Positions 7,508 to 16,199 of a stretch of DNA of 64,000 nt are shown here, piece by piece. A program made the translations under genes and the position numbers. The notes under the pieces are model-generated. The model made no database searches. It saw only the letters and a list, made by a program, of their open reading frames with translations, and was not told where the DNA came from. Origin of the DNA: Acidaminobacter sp. (GTDB taxonomy: Bacteria > Bacillota_A > Clostridia > Peptostreptococcales > Acidaminobacteraceae); assembly GCA_009881125.1 (NCBI GenBank), contig WXFH01000056.1:91246-155245 (forward strand), written 5' to 3'. Position 1 is the stretch's first letter. Every line of letters begins with the position of its first letter.

Positions 7508-8521
7508 ATGAAAGCGGTATATCTTGAAGCACCCGGTGTGATTTATATGAAAGAAATTGAGATGCCAGAATCAAAGCCAGGCTACGCGCTTATCAAAGTG
7601 AAGGCCGCAAGTATATGTGGCTCTGATGTCGGCGCATTTCGAGGAAACAATGTGTTGGTCACTTACCCGAGAATTCTGGGTCATGAAGTTGCTGGTGAAA
7701 TTGTTGAAATTGGACCAAACGATAAGGGTCTAAAACCCGGAGATCGTGTCATCCTGGATCCCTATGTCTACTGCGGAAAATGTTATCCTTGTTCAATTGG
7801 GAGGACTAATTGCTGTGAGAATCTTGAAGTTTTAGGTGTACACCGGGACGGTGGCATGGCGGAGTACTTTTCTCATCCGGACCATTTGCTGCACAAAGTT
7901 CCGGAGGAAATCGACTGGGACCTGGTACCGCTGGCAGAGCCACTGACCATATCGCTTCACTCGATCCACAGAGCAGGATTAAAGGCAGGAGAGCATATTA
8001 CAATCATTGGCGCCGGGCCTATTGGACTGGTTGCAGCACTTGCAGCATTAGAGTATGGGGCAGTCCCAATTCTTATCGATGTGTTGGATGAACGACTTGA
8101 CTATGCTAAAACACTCGGCATCTCTAACACGATCAACAGCTCAAAAACGGATGCACTTCAAGCTATTAAGGAGTTGACATTGGGTGTCATGTCACAGGCC
8201 GTGGTTGAGGCATCGGGCTCAAATCAAGCAATCCGAGCGACTTTGGATTATGTATCCTATGCAGGAAGAGTTGTGTTTACAGGATGGCCAAAAGCAGACA
8301 CCGAGTTGCCCACTGCTTTGATTACCAAGAAAGAACTGGATTTGAGGGGTTCCCGGACAAGTGCCGGTGAATTTCAAGAAGCCCTTGACCTGATCTTAAA
8401 TTCTAAAGTCGATGTTGGCGCGACCATTTCAAAGCGCGTCGCATTTGAAGACTTGGCTCAGGCTGTTGTCGACCAATCATCGACACCGGAGAAATACCTT
8501 AAAATCATATCTGTATTTTAA
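7508..8521 (+). CDS. Zinc-dependent alcohol dehydrogenase family, sugar-acid/polyol dehydrogenase
   Basis: A 337-residue medium-chain dehydrogenase. Visible features: ICGSDVGAF with the catalytic-zinc Cys, GHEVAGEIVEIG, the structural-zinc cysteine cluster DPYVYCGKCYPCSIGRTNCC, and the Rossmann motif IIGAGPIGL. Relatives oxidise L-threonine, L-idonate, L-gulonate or L-galactonate. In this cluster an L-gulonate 5-dehydrogenase role, giving D-fructuronate, would feed the SDR at 16200; this is inference. The ATG at 7508 has GGAGG seven bases upstream; an in-frame ATG at 7484 lacks a site. First gene of the island. Confidence 0.87.
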   Translation: MKAVYLEAPGVIYMKEIEMPESKPGYALIKVKAASICGSDVGAFRGNNVLVTYPRILGHEVAGEIVEIGPNDKGLKPGDRVILDPYVYCGKCYPCSIGRTNCCENLEVLGVHRDGGMAEYFSHPDHLLHKVPEEIDWDLVPLAEPLTISLHSIHRAGLKAGEHITIIGAGPIGLVAALAALEYGAVPILIDVLDERLDYAKTLGISNTINSSKTDALQAIKELTLGVMSQAVVEASGSNQAIRATLDYVSYAGRVVFTGWPKADTELPTALITKKELDLRGSRTSAGEFQEALDLILNSKVDVGATISKRVAFEDLAQAVVDQSSTPEKYLKIISVF

Positions 8522-8577
8522 AGAACTTGCAGACTTCAATGCAAATATTATCAACTATTTAAAATGGAGGCGTAACC

Positions 8578-9048
8578 ATGATTTTCGGAAATCTGTACAA
8601 TCAGGGCAATGAAGCAACTTATCCAGAACCAGTTAAAAGAGCGCTTAATTATCTGAAAGCGAATGACATGTTGGCCATGGAGGCCGGTGTATATGAACTG
8701 GATGGTAAGAAGATGTACGTTCAGGTTATTGATACAACCACAAATCTAATCGAGAATAAGCGTCCGGAAGTTCACAGAAATTATGTAGATCTTCAATACT
8801 CGCCGGCGGGGAATGAGTTGATTGGCTTTGTCCCTGACTTGGGTAAATTTTCTTCTTCAGAGGGTTATCAGGATGACAGAGATATTATGTTCTACGATCA
8901 TGTTGAAAATGAAGTTTTCCTAAATATGACCGCTGGCAGTTTTGCTGTATTTTTCCCTTGGGATGTTCATAGGCCAGCTTGTGCCATGGGTGAACCGATC
9001 TCCATCAGAAAAATTGTCATGAAACTTCATATGTCATTATTTGAGTAA
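8578..9048 (+). CDS. YhcH/YjgK/YiaL family protein
   Basis: A 156-residue DUF386 protein with the double-stranded beta-helix pattern: GVYELDGKKMYVQVIDT, HRNYVDLQY and FFPWDVHRPA with the conserved His residues of the presumed metal site. In E. coli, YiaL is encoded between the 2,3-diketo-L-gulonate reductase and the TRAP transporter, and YhcH relatives are linked to sialic acid and uronate use, possibly as anomerases or isomerases. GGAGG precedes the ATG. It shares the island with a DlgD and a TRAP system, reproducing the yiaKLMNO gene set in another order. Confidence 0.9.
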   Translation: MIFGNLYNQGNEATYPEPVKRALNYLKANDMLAMEAGVYELDGKKMYVQVIDTTTNLIENKRPEVHRNYVDLQYSPAGNELIGFVPDLGKFSSSEGYQDDRDIMFYDHVENEVFLNMTAGSFAVFFPWDVHRPACAMGEPISIRKIVMKLHMSLFE

Positions 9049-9100
9049 ATCTCAATGATCAAAATTGACCTGACAGACCTATTCAGGAGTTGTTTATGGA

Positions 9101-9129
9101 TTGACCCAACCATTCTTGTATGGTAGTAT
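9101..9129 (+). promoter_or_regulatory. Sigma-A-type promoter upstream of Gfo/Idh/MocA gene
   Basis: TTGACC (9101-9106), a 17-base spacer and TAGTAT (9124-9129). The same -10 hexamer occurs at 7453. It lies about 90 bases upstream of the oxidoreductase start and probably drives the downstream part of the island including the TRAP genes. Confidence 0.5.
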
Positions 9130-9215
9130 AGTTGTGAACAAGAAAAATTCTGAATATTTGTCTTCTGAAGAAAAAGCAGGACGAATCAGTGCGATCTGAA
9201 AATAGGAGGCACACC

Positions 9216-10211
9216 ATGAAAAATGTGCGTTGGGGTATGATTGGGCATGGATCAGTCACGGAAGTAAAAAGTGGTCCAGGTCTTTATAAATCAGAACATT
9301 CCACTTTAAAAGGAGTCTATGGCCGAAATTCTGAAAAAGCACATGACTATGCGGTGCGGCATGGCATTGAGCATGTCTATGACTCAGTGGATGAAATGCT
9401 TGGGGATCCGGAGGTAGACGCAGTTTATTTGCCTGTACCGCCGAAATTTCATAAAGAGTATGCTATAAGATGTTTGGAAGCTGGTAAGATTCCCTACATT
9501 GAAAAGCCAATGGCTCAAACCTATCAAGATTGTCTTGAAATCATGGAAAAGGCAGAGGAAATAGGACTACCCGTTTACGTCGCGTTTTATCGCAGGGGTA
9601 TGGAAAAGTATATCAAGATTAAGGAAATGTTGGAGGATCAGCTTATTGGCAGGGTTCGCTGCGTGGAGGTCAGGCATCTGATGCCGCCTGAAGCATCGGA
9701 TTTTGACAGGGGGAATCTTCCATGGCGCTTAATGCCGGATATTTCAGGCGGCGGCAAGTTCCTGGATATGGGTGTCCATGTACTTGATATTCTCGACTTT
9801 TTCTTTGGTAGTATTATTGAAGCTAATGGTGTTGCTGAGAATTTAGGTGGACTCTACGAGGTTGAAGACACCGTTTCCGCGAGTTTTAAATTCGAAAACG
9901 GCGTTGTTGGCAATGGATTATGGTGTTATGTTGCGGATCATGCCGAAGAGGTTGTTCGGATCATAGGGGATGCAGGTACTATGACATTTGAAGGATTAGG
10001 CTATGGACCGGTAACCGTTGTGAGTAGTGATGGCGAAAAACAGTTCTCATTTACACCTCCAGAGCACGTGGGGATGCCATATATTCAATCCATTGTTAAT
10101 GAAATTGCAGGATATGACAAGAGTCCAGCTAACCTAAACAGTGCTGCAAACGTCATAAAAGTCACAGATCAAATATTGGATGAATACAGAAAGCGCTACT
10201 CACACAAGTAA
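9216..10211 (+). CDS. Gfo/Idh/MocA family oxidoreductase
   Basis: A 331-residue NAD(P)-dependent oxidoreductase. The N-terminal Rossmann part shows WGMIGHGSVTEVKSGP and AVYLPVPPKFHKEYAIRCLEAGK, then the family signature IPYIEKPMAQTYQD with the active-site EKP lysine. The C-terminal half carries GGKFLDMGVHVLDIL with the conserved Asp/His. Substrates in the family are sugars and inositols. Here a 3-keto-sugar-acid reductase role between DlgD and the Zn-dehydrogenase is attractive but unproven. The ATG at 9216 is preceded by AGGAGG; an upstream in-frame start (9189) lacks one. Confidence 0.9.
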   Translation: MKNVRWGMIGHGSVTEVKSGPGLYKSEHSTLKGVYGRNSEKAHDYAVRHGIEHVYDSVDEMLGDPEVDAVYLPVPPKFHKEYAIRCLEAGKIPYIEKPMAQTYQDCLEIMEKAEEIGLPVYVAFYRRGMEKYIKIKEMLEDQLIGRVRCVEVRHLMPPEASDFDRGNLPWRLMPDISGGGKFLDMGVHVLDILDFFFGSIIEANGVAENLGGLYEVEDTVSASFKFENGVVGNGLWCYVADHAEEVVRIIGDAGTMTFEGLGYGPVTVVSSDGEKQFSFTPPEHVGMPYIQSIVNEIAGYDKSPANLNSAANVIKVTDQILDEYRKRYSHK

Positions 10212-10245
10212 CAGAAAGTCAGTGCGTTATAAAGGAGAATAGTCC

Positions 10246-11250
10246 ATGAGAATTTCACAGGAAGATATGATCCAAGAATTTAAACGGGTCCTTGTCAGCA
10301 AAGGCTTTAATGAGAACGATGCGTATGAATCAGCGAAACTTTTTACAGAGAATAGTCTTGACGGGGTTTATTCGCATGGTGTCAATCGTTTTCCACGCGT
10401 TGTAAGCTACATTGACAAAGGTTATATTGACGTCAAAGCTAAACCAGAAAAAGTATCTTCCATTGGGGCATTTGAGCGATGGGACGGTAAACTCGGAATG
10501 GGTAATCTCAATGCTAAACTTGCTATGGAACGTGCCATTGAGCTTTCAAAGGAGTTTGGAATTGGGCTTGTCGCCATCGGAAATACAAATCACTGGATGC
10601 GGGGCGGCGCTTACGGATGGCAGGCAGCAAATGCCGGCTGTGTCGGAATTTGCTGGACGAACACTCTTCCTAACATGCCTGCATGGGGCGGGAAAGACCG
10701 TCGAATAGGAAATAATCCTTTTGTCATTGCGGTACCTAAATCCAATGGCCAACATTTAGTTGTCGATATGGCTATGGCTCAGTTCTCCTACGGAAAAATC
10801 GAGGAAACCAAATTCAAAGGCGCACAGCTGCCGGTTGCAGGCGGGTATGACCAAAATGGTGAATTGACTACAGAACCAGAAGAAATTGAAGCAACATGGC
10901 GAGTACTTCCAATAGGTTTCTGGAAAGGTTCCGGCATGTCGATTGCACTGGATCTCGTCGCAGCGATTCTGTCAGCAGGGATGTCCACGACTGATATAGG
11001 GAAGAAATGCGAAGATGAATATGGACTGTCTCAGGTATTGATTGCTATTGACCCTAGACATTTCAATACAGAGGAATTTACGGATGATGTTATTAACCGG
11101 GTCATCGAAGATGTGAAAGGTTCAATTCCGGTCACTGAAGGTTCCAATATCCGTTATCCCGGAGAACGGGACTATCAGACGAGACTTGAAAACCTGAAAG
11201 ATGGCATTCCGGTATTGCCTGAAATTTGGGAAACCATCAAAGCACTCTAA
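10246..11250 (+). CDS. dlgD: 2,3-diketo-L-gulonate reductase (DlgD/YiaK-type), copy 2
   Basis: A 334-residue Ldh_2-family reductase with all the blocks of YiaK: DGVYSHGVNRFPR, GNTNHWMRGGAYGWQAA with the catalytic His, GICWTN, IGNNPFVIAVP, LPIGFWKGSGMS and DEYGLSQ. The E. coli enzyme reduces 2,3-diketo-L-gulonate to 3-dehydro-L-gulonate. It aligns without gaps to copy 1 at 6332 but has AT-richer codons like its island neighbours. The position just before a TRAP transporter and near a YiaL homologue supports the assignment. AAAGGAG lies upstream of the ATG. Confidence 0.87.
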   Translation: MRISQEDMIQEFKRVLVSKGFNENDAYESAKLFTENSLDGVYSHGVNRFPRVVSYIDKGYIDVKAKPEKVSSIGAFERWDGKLGMGNLNAKLAMERAIELSKEFGIGLVAIGNTNHWMRGGAYGWQAANAGCVGICWTNTLPNMPAWGGKDRRIGNNPFVIAVPKSNGQHLVVDMAMAQFSYGKIEETKFKGAQLPVAGGYDQNGELTTEPEEIEATWRVLPIGFWKGSGMSIALDLVAAILSAGMSTTDIGKKCEDEYGLSQVLIAIDPRHFNTEEFTDDVINRVIEDVKGSIPVTEGSNIRYPGERDYQTRLENLKDGIPVLPEIWETIKAL

Positions 11251-11318
11251 GAAAGCAGTTTTGTGGCAACAACGGCGAAAGCCGCATAATATCAAACAAA
11301 ACAAAAGGGGAGAATCAG

Positions 11319-12368
11319 ATGAAAAAGTATTTGTCATTGATCATGGTGTTACTTCTGGCAGTCAGTGTGTTTGCCGGTTGTGCGCCTAAGGCCGAGGCAC
11401 CAGCTGAAACACCAGCTGAAACACCTGCAGAAGCAACACTCGAACCCGTTAACCTCGTAGTCGCGCACAACCAGACTTCAACCGAAAACCCTTACCAATA
11501 TGGTCTTTTAAAATTTAAAGAAGTGGTTGAAGAACTTTCCGCAGGCAACATCACAGTAACGGTCCATAATGGTTCAATTGGCACAAACGAATCTGAATTA
11601 ATTGAAAAATTGTCCCTTGGCGCTGCAGATATGGTCGTCGCTTCTCCTGGCTTTATGACAGCCATTGGCGTCAATGAAGTGGATATGCTGTCACTCCTTT
11701 ACCTGTTTAATAGCTTTGATCACTGGGAAAAAGCACTTGACGGTGAGTTTGGCATGAAAATGAAAGAAGTTATTACTGAGAAAACAAACAACGAGTTCTT
11801 GATCATGGACTACTGGAGTTCAAGTGTCCGCAACTATTATGGCAAAGCGCCAATCAATGTGCCACAAGACGCAGCCGGTTTTAAAATCAGAACGCAGTCT
11901 TCCCCTGTTCAACAGGAATTCTGGGCAAATGCTGGTGCGATCCCGACTTCAGTTGCATGGGGTGAGCTTTATCAAGCACTCCAACAAGGCGTTGTAGACG
12001 CTGCTGAGAATGACTACACTAACTTTATGCTACAGGATCACCACAAGACCAAAAATGGCATGTATGTTTCCGAAACAATGCATGACTACACAACGCGACT
12101 TCTTCTCATGAATGGCGATCGCTTTGACGCGCTTCCTGAGCAGCAGCAAGCTTGGATTCTTGAGGCTATTGACGCAGCAACAGCTGAAGAAAGAGCAGTC
12201 ACTTATCGTATGCTTGACGAGTCAAAAGCAAAAGTTATCGCAGATGGCGGCGTTGTCAATGAAGTTGACCTTGACGCTTTCCGTGAATTAGCTGTTCCTA
12301 TTCAGGACAAATATGCTCAAGAGAATGGCATGGAAGAGTTCCTCGAGATGGTACGCGCAATTAAATAA
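11319..12368 (+). CDS. TRAP transporter substrate-binding lipoprotein (DctP/YiaO family)
   Basis: A 349-residue extracellular binding protein. A lipoprotein signal ends in the lipobox FAGC near residue 18; a repeated Pro-Ala-Glu-Thr linker follows, then the DctP fold. The conserved substrate-carboxylate region is seen around KIRTQSSPVQQEFWANAGAIPT with its Arg, followed by ELYQALQQGVVDAAEND. TRAP binding proteins next to uxu/kdg genes typically bind uronates or related sugar acids; YiaO binds 2,3-diketo-L-gulonate. The ATG at 11319 has AGGGGAG upstream; the longer in-frame start at 11226 overlaps the dlgD end and is unlikely. Confidence 0.92.
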   Translation: MKKYLSLIMVLLLAVSVFAGCAPKAEAPAETPAETPAEATLEPVNLVVAHNQTSTENPYQYGLLKFKEVVEELSAGNITVTVHNGSIGTNESELIEKLSLGAADMVVASPGFMTAIGVNEVDMLSLLYLFNSFDHWEKALDGEFGMKMKEVITEKTNNEFLIMDYWSSSVRNYYGKAPINVPQDAAGFKIRTQSSPVQQEFWANAGAIPTSVAWGELYQALQQGVVDAAENDYTNFMLQDHHKTKNGMYVSETMHDYTTRLLLMNGDRFDALPEQQQAWILEAIDAATAEERAVTYRMLDESKAKVIADGGVVNEVDLDAFRELAVPIQDKYAQENGMEEFLEMVRAIK

Positions 12369-12378
12369 ATGACAGGCA

Positions 12379-12419
12379 GCGGTGCAATAAGGGTCAATTC
12401 ATTATCCTTATTGCACCGC
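12379..12419 (+). other. Intercistronic hairpin after the TRAP binding-protein gene
   Basis: A perfect 14-bp stem (GCGGTGCAATAAGG with its reverse complement) and a 13-base loop, without a T-run. Located between the binding-protein and membrane-subunit genes, it probably stabilises the upstream mRNA or attenuates read-through so that the binding protein is made in excess. Confidence 0.75.
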
Positions 12420-12470
12420 ACTAATTAACTATAAATCAAAATAACGATTTTCAATAAGAGGAGGCTTAAC

Positions 12471-12956
12471 ATGAGAAGCCTTGCTAACGCGCTTGAAAAA
12501 ATTCAAACTATGGCGGGTGCAATTGCTATTTCAATTTTTCTCATTACAGTCATTATCCAAATAGCGGCAAGATTTCTCCAAGTGCCTGTAATGTGGGCGC
12601 AGGACGTTTCAGTGTATTCGTTTGTGTGGGCTGTGTTTTTAGGTGCGGCTATTGCTGTCAACAGTCACCAGCATTTTGCCTTTGATTCATTAAGGGATCA
12701 TTTGAAAGGTCGCTGGAAGACTGCCCACGCAATCCTAATAATCGTTTTAATGTTGATTTTTACAATTGCTATGTCTAAATACGGCATTGACGTCACTAAG
12801 AAGTTTTGGAATTACCAGTGGGTAAATATGCCAAACTTGAAAATGGGTTACGTATGGATGTCGCTCCCAATAACCGGAATCACAATGACTTTTTATTTGA
12901 TCACGCATTTGTTTGAGGGCATTTATGCCTTTATTAAAGGGGGCGAAATATCGTGA
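12471..12956 (+). CDS. TRAP transporter small membrane subunit (DctQ/YiaM family)
   Basis: A 161-residue protein with four predicted transmembrane helices and the DctQ pattern FLQVPVMWAQDVSVYSFVWAVFLGAAIAV followed by the HQHFAFD segment (quoted in parts). It forms the membrane complex with the large subunit encoded next. AGGAGG lies upstream of the ATG. The end overlaps the start of the large subunit by four bases (GTGA), so the two are translationally coupled. Confidence 0.92.
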   Translation: MRSLANALEKIQTMAGAIAISIFLITVIIQIAARFLQVPVMWAQDVSVYSFVWAVFLGAAIAVNSHQHFAFDSLRDHLKGRWKTAHAILIIVLMLIFTIAMSKYGIDVTKKFWNYQWVNMPNLKMGYVWMSLPITGITMTFYLITHLFEGIYAFIKGGEIS

Positions 12957-14242
12957 CTGAGGTCCTGCTGATTTTAGCTTTTATAACCTTTATTGCGATC
13001 GGGGTGCCAATCTCATTTTCCCTCGGTCTTGTTGCGTTCTTTGGCATTGCTACAGTTCCCGGAATCCCAAGCATAGTTATTTTCAACAAGATGTTTTATG
13101 GACTGAATTCGTTTATTTTGCTTGCAGTTCCACTGTTCATACTGGCCGCTAACCTTATGAATCACGGCAATATCTCTAAGATGCTGATAGATTTTTCGGT
13201 GGCCTTGGTGGGTCATATACGTGGTGGACTTGCGCATTCAAATATTTTGGTATCCATGATCTTTGCAGGCGTTTCAGGCTCTTCGCAGGCAGATACTGCA
13301 GGTGTTGGAAAGGTTCTAATTCCCAGTATGATTGAGCAGGGATATGATGCTGAGACAGCAGTAGGTGTCACTGCAGCTTCATCGACCATCGGCAGCATTA
13401 TTCCTCCGAGTATAGTCATGGTTGTGTACGCGGGAATCACAAATGCGTCTGTCGCAGCATTATTTTTAGCTGGTGTCATTCCAGGGATTATGGTTGGATT
13501 AGCAATGATGGTTGTCGTTGCGATCCGAGGCAAGAAATACAATTTTCCAAAAAATGAACGTGTAAAACTTAATGAAATTGGAAAGTTATTCTTAAAAAGC
13601 TTTCCCGCGCTGGTTACACCAATTATTATTATTGGCGGGATCGTCTCAGGCTTCTTTACGCCTACTGAAGCGGCGGGTGTTTCAGCAGTTTATGCGCTGC
13701 TGGTGGGTATGTTTATTTATAAGACTATCAAAGCCCGTCAAATTCCTGAAATTATCATTGAAACCCTCAGATTGAGCTCACTTTCTCTCTTTGCCCTCGC
13801 TACAGCAAATGCGCTTGGAGAGTTGATGGGATACTATGGTGTCACTGCGGTTGTTTCTGAGTTTTTCTTGAATGCGCCTGGCGGAATGTATCTGTTTATC
13901 ACTATTGTCATTGCTTTCTTCCTGTTTATAGGAACCTTCATGGATGGCGTTCCGGCTATGATCTTATTTGTACCGGTTATTTTACCGGCAGCGATTGCGC
14001 TCGGCATTCACCCTGTCCATCTCGGACTGATTGTAACTATAACACTGTCACTGGGCCTGGTAACCCCGCCATATGGTTTGTGTCTTCTGATTGCAGGCTC
14101 TATTGGAAAAATTGGAATTGAAAGATCATTCAGAGGTGTACGACCGTATTTCTTAGTTGCAGTACTGGTTCTCTTATTTGTTGCATTTGTGCCACAAGTC
14201 GTCATTGGGATTCCTAAACTAATAAGTCCTCGCTTATTTTAG
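12953..14242 (+). CDS. TRAP transporter large membrane subunit (DctM/YiaN family)
   Basis: A 429-residue, roughly 12-helix protein of the DctM family, which carries the sodium-coupled transport path. Family marks include GVPISFSLGL, SGSSQADTAGVGKVLIPSM, SSTIGSIIPPSI and the C-terminal GLVTPPYGLCLLIAGSIG. The GTG start at 12953 overlaps the stop of the small subunit. Together with 11319 and 12471 it makes a complete TRAP system for a sugar acid, most likely a uronate or diketogulonate. It is followed by a long hairpin (14257-14294). Confidence 0.94.
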   Translation: MTEVLLILAFITFIAIGVPISFSLGLVAFFGIATVPGIPSIVIFNKMFYGLNSFILLAVPLFILAANLMNHGNISKMLIDFSVALVGHIRGGLAHSNILVSMIFAGVSGSSQADTAGVGKVLIPSMIEQGYDAETAVGVTAASSTIGSIIPPSIVMVVYAGITNASVAALFLAGVIPGIMVGLAMMVVVAIRGKKYNFPKNERVKLNEIGKLFLKSFPALVTPIIIIGGIVSGFFTPTEAAGVSAVYALLVGMFIYKTIKARQIPEIIIETLRLSSLSLFALATANALGELMGYYGVTAVVSEFFLNAPGGMYLFITIVIAFFLFIGTFMDGVPAMILFVPVILPAAIALGIHPVHLGLIVTITLSLGLVTPPYGLCLLIAGSIGKIGIERSFRGVRPYFLVAVLVLLFVAFVPQVVIGIPKLISPRLF

Positions 14243-14256
14243 TCAACTTAATTAAA

Positions 14257-14294
14257 ACAAACTATTTGGCTCGATTGGGGGCCAAATAGTTTGT
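14257..14294. terminator. Hairpin after the TRAP genes
   Basis: A perfect 14-bp inverted repeat (ACAAACTATTTGGC with its reverse complement) and a 10-base loop. The U-run is weak, so it may act as an attenuator or mRNA end stabiliser rather than a strong terminator. Confidence 0.6.
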
Positions 14295-14300
14295 GGTTGC

Positions 14301-14310
14301 TGGTATACTA
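14301..14310 (+). promoter_or_regulatory. Candidate operator for the island GntR regulator
   Basis: TGGTATACTA fits the palindromic pattern TNGTATACNA shared with the site at 7453 and resembles UxuR/ExuR operators. It lies 56 bases upstream of the GntR gene. The hexamer pattern also occurs by chance over the -10 at 39166-39175, so specificity is uncertain. Confidence 0.45.
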
Positions 14311-14365
14311 GATTTAAATCATGTACAACTTGACGATGTGATAATAACCTTTAGGAAGTGATTCA

Positions 14366-15046
14366 ATGAAAATTGATATTTTTCCCCAAACCGAAAAGAC
14401 AACCGTAGGGGAATACGTTTACGACTTATTAAAAATGAACATTGTCAGAATGAAACTTGAGCCCGGCAACCGAATAAGTGAAAATGAAATTTCAGAACTG
14501 CTTGGGGTAAGCAGAACACCGGTCAGGGAAGCTTTTATTAAGCTTTCAAGAGAAGGTTTATTATACATCTTGCCTCAAAGAGGGACATATATTGCTAAAA
14601 TTGATCTTGATCAAGTTGAGGAAGCTAGATTTATCAGAGAAGTCCTTGAGAGCGCAGTGCTGAAAATCGTCACACAAGGAATCTCAGATGAGTTTCTGGA
14701 TCGATTGGATGCCAATCTCGAAGAGCAGCAAAAATGTTTGGTGACCAGGGATCTTTCCAAATATTTTGAACTTGACGAAGCTTTTCACAGGATTATTTTT
14801 GAAAGTGTCAACAAGCTTAGAACCTGGATTGTCATTGATCAGGTGAATACACAATATAAACGCGTCAGAATTCTAAGTTATACATTTGACAACATGATTA
14901 ACAGTTTGATTGAACAACATGCGCAGCTGGTTGAAGCGATCAGGCTGAAAAATGATGAAAAGGCACAGCTTGTGATAGGCAATCACATTCGTAAACTCAT
15001 TCATGAGCAGGCGGATTTGAAAGCTCGCTATCCAAAGTACTTTTGA
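14366..15046 (+). CDS. GntR family regulator, FCD subfamily (sugar-acid island)
   Basis: A 226-residue regulator. The N-terminal winged helix-turn-helix is clear: GNRISENEISELLGVSRTP, then VREAFIKLSREGLLYILPQRGT (about residues 32-75). The C-terminal FCD helical domain carries the metal/ligand-binding residues around DEAFHRIIFE and the later HAQLVEAI and NHIRKLIHEQ segments. Regulators of this type control uronate and gluconate catabolism. It sits between the TRAP genes and uxuA, and two UxuR-like sites flank the transport block. AGGAAGTG precedes the ATG. Effector unknown, likely a pathway intermediate. Confidence 0.92.
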   Translation: MKIDIFPQTEKTTVGEYVYDLLKMNIVRMKLEPGNRISENEISELLGVSRTPVREAFIKLSREGLLYILPQRGTYIAKIDLDQVEEARFIREVLESAVLKIVTQGISDEFLDRLDANLEEQQKCLVTRDLSKYFELDEAFHRIIFESVNKLRTWIVIDQVNTQYKRVRILSYTFDNMINSLIEQHAQLVEAIRLKNDEKAQLVIGNHIRKLIHEQADLKARYPKYF

Positions 15047-15120
15047 TGAACGAGACTGAAGTATAAACTGTAAATTCGTTGCCATACTTGAATGGCAGTT
15101 GTGTTGAAGGAGGTAATCCA

Positions 15121-16173
15121 TTGCAATTATCTTTTAGATGGTATGGCGCTGACGATCCGGTTACTTTAGATAAGATTCGTCAAATTCCGGGGATGTACGG
15201 GATTGTCAGTGCTATTTATGATGTTCCGCTCGGTGACGTCTGGCCGCTGGATAAAATTGAATTACTAAAGAGTGAAGTGAATCGTCACGGCCTTGCTTTG
15301 GAAGTGATAGAAAGTGTGCCGGTCCATGAAGAAATCAAACTGGGTCTTCCTAGTCGGGATCAATACATTAAAAATTATCAGGATACCCTGAAAAATCTGG
15401 AAAAAGCTGGTATAAAAACAGTGTGCTATAATTTCATGCCTGTTTTTGACTGGACCAGATCAACTTTGTCAAAACATCTGAAAGATGGCTCGCTAACCTT
15501 ATCCTATAGTCATGACGATATTTTGAAAATGGACCCGACCTCAGGAGAACTTGATCTGCCGGGTTGGGCGACGGACTATACACCTGAGAAACTAAAGGCG
15601 CTTTTAAAAGCCTATGCTGAACTTAATGAAGATGGATTGTGGAAAAACCTAATCTACTTCTTGGAAGGGATCATTCCGGTGGCAGAGTCGCTCGGCATAA
15701 AAATGGCTATCCACCCGGATGATCCTCCTTGGTCAATATTTGGGTTGCCTCGTATAGTAAAAAACAAAGAGGACCTTGATAGGGTTATAAAGATTATCAA
15801 CAGTCCAAGTAATGGATTGGCGATCTGTACAGGTTCTTTAGGTGCTGATCCCAACAATGATATGGTTGAAATTATTGGTCATTTCTCATCCGTTAATCGC
15901 CTCAATTTTCTTCATATGCGAAATGTTTTAACTTATGGGAATCGAAATTTTGATGAAGTTGCGCATCCTTCTGAATATGGTTCTCTTGATATGTACGCTA
16001 TTATGAAGGCTGCTATTTCAAACGGATATGCTGGTCCATTCCGGCCGGATCACGGCAGAATGATTTGGGGAGAAACCGGAAAACCTGGCTATGGACTCTT
16101 TGATAGAGCATTAGGTGCAACCTACTTATATGGGTTAATGGAAGCTATTCAGAAGGAGTTAGGCAATAAATAG
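15121..16173 (+). CDS. uxuA: D-mannonate dehydratase
   Basis: A 350-residue protein matching UxuA across its length: FRWYGADDPVTLDKIRQIPG at the start, GIVSAIYDVPLG, KTVCYNFMPVFDWTR, MAIHPDDPPWSIFGLPRI and the C-terminal RPDHGRMIW. It dehydrates D-mannonate to 2-keto-3-deoxy-D-gluconate with a divalent metal (Fe/Mn) bound by His, Cys and Asp side chains. The TTG at 15121 is chosen because AAGGAGG lies seven bases upstream and the N-terminus then matches the family; a 14-residue longer frame has no ribosome site. First gene of the uxu-kdg block. Confidence 0.95.
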   Translation: MQLSFRWYGADDPVTLDKIRQIPGMYGIVSAIYDVPLGDVWPLDKIELLKSEVNRHGLALEVIESVPVHEEIKLGLPSRDQYIKNYQDTLKNLEKAGIKTVCYNFMPVFDWTRSTLSKHLKDGSLTLSYSHDDILKMDPTSGELDLPGWATDYTPEKLKALLKAYAELNEDGLWKNLIYFLEGIIPVAESLGIKMAIHPDDPPWSIFGLPRIVKNKEDLDRVIKIINSPSNGLAICTGSLGADPNNDMVEIIGHFSSVNRLNFLHMRNVLTYGNRNFDEVAHPSEYGSLDMYAIMKAAISNGYAGPFRPDHGRMIWGETGKPGYGLFDRALGATYLYGLMEAIQKELGNK

Positions 16174-16199
16174 GTTCAAAAGAAATGGAGGTTTCCAAC

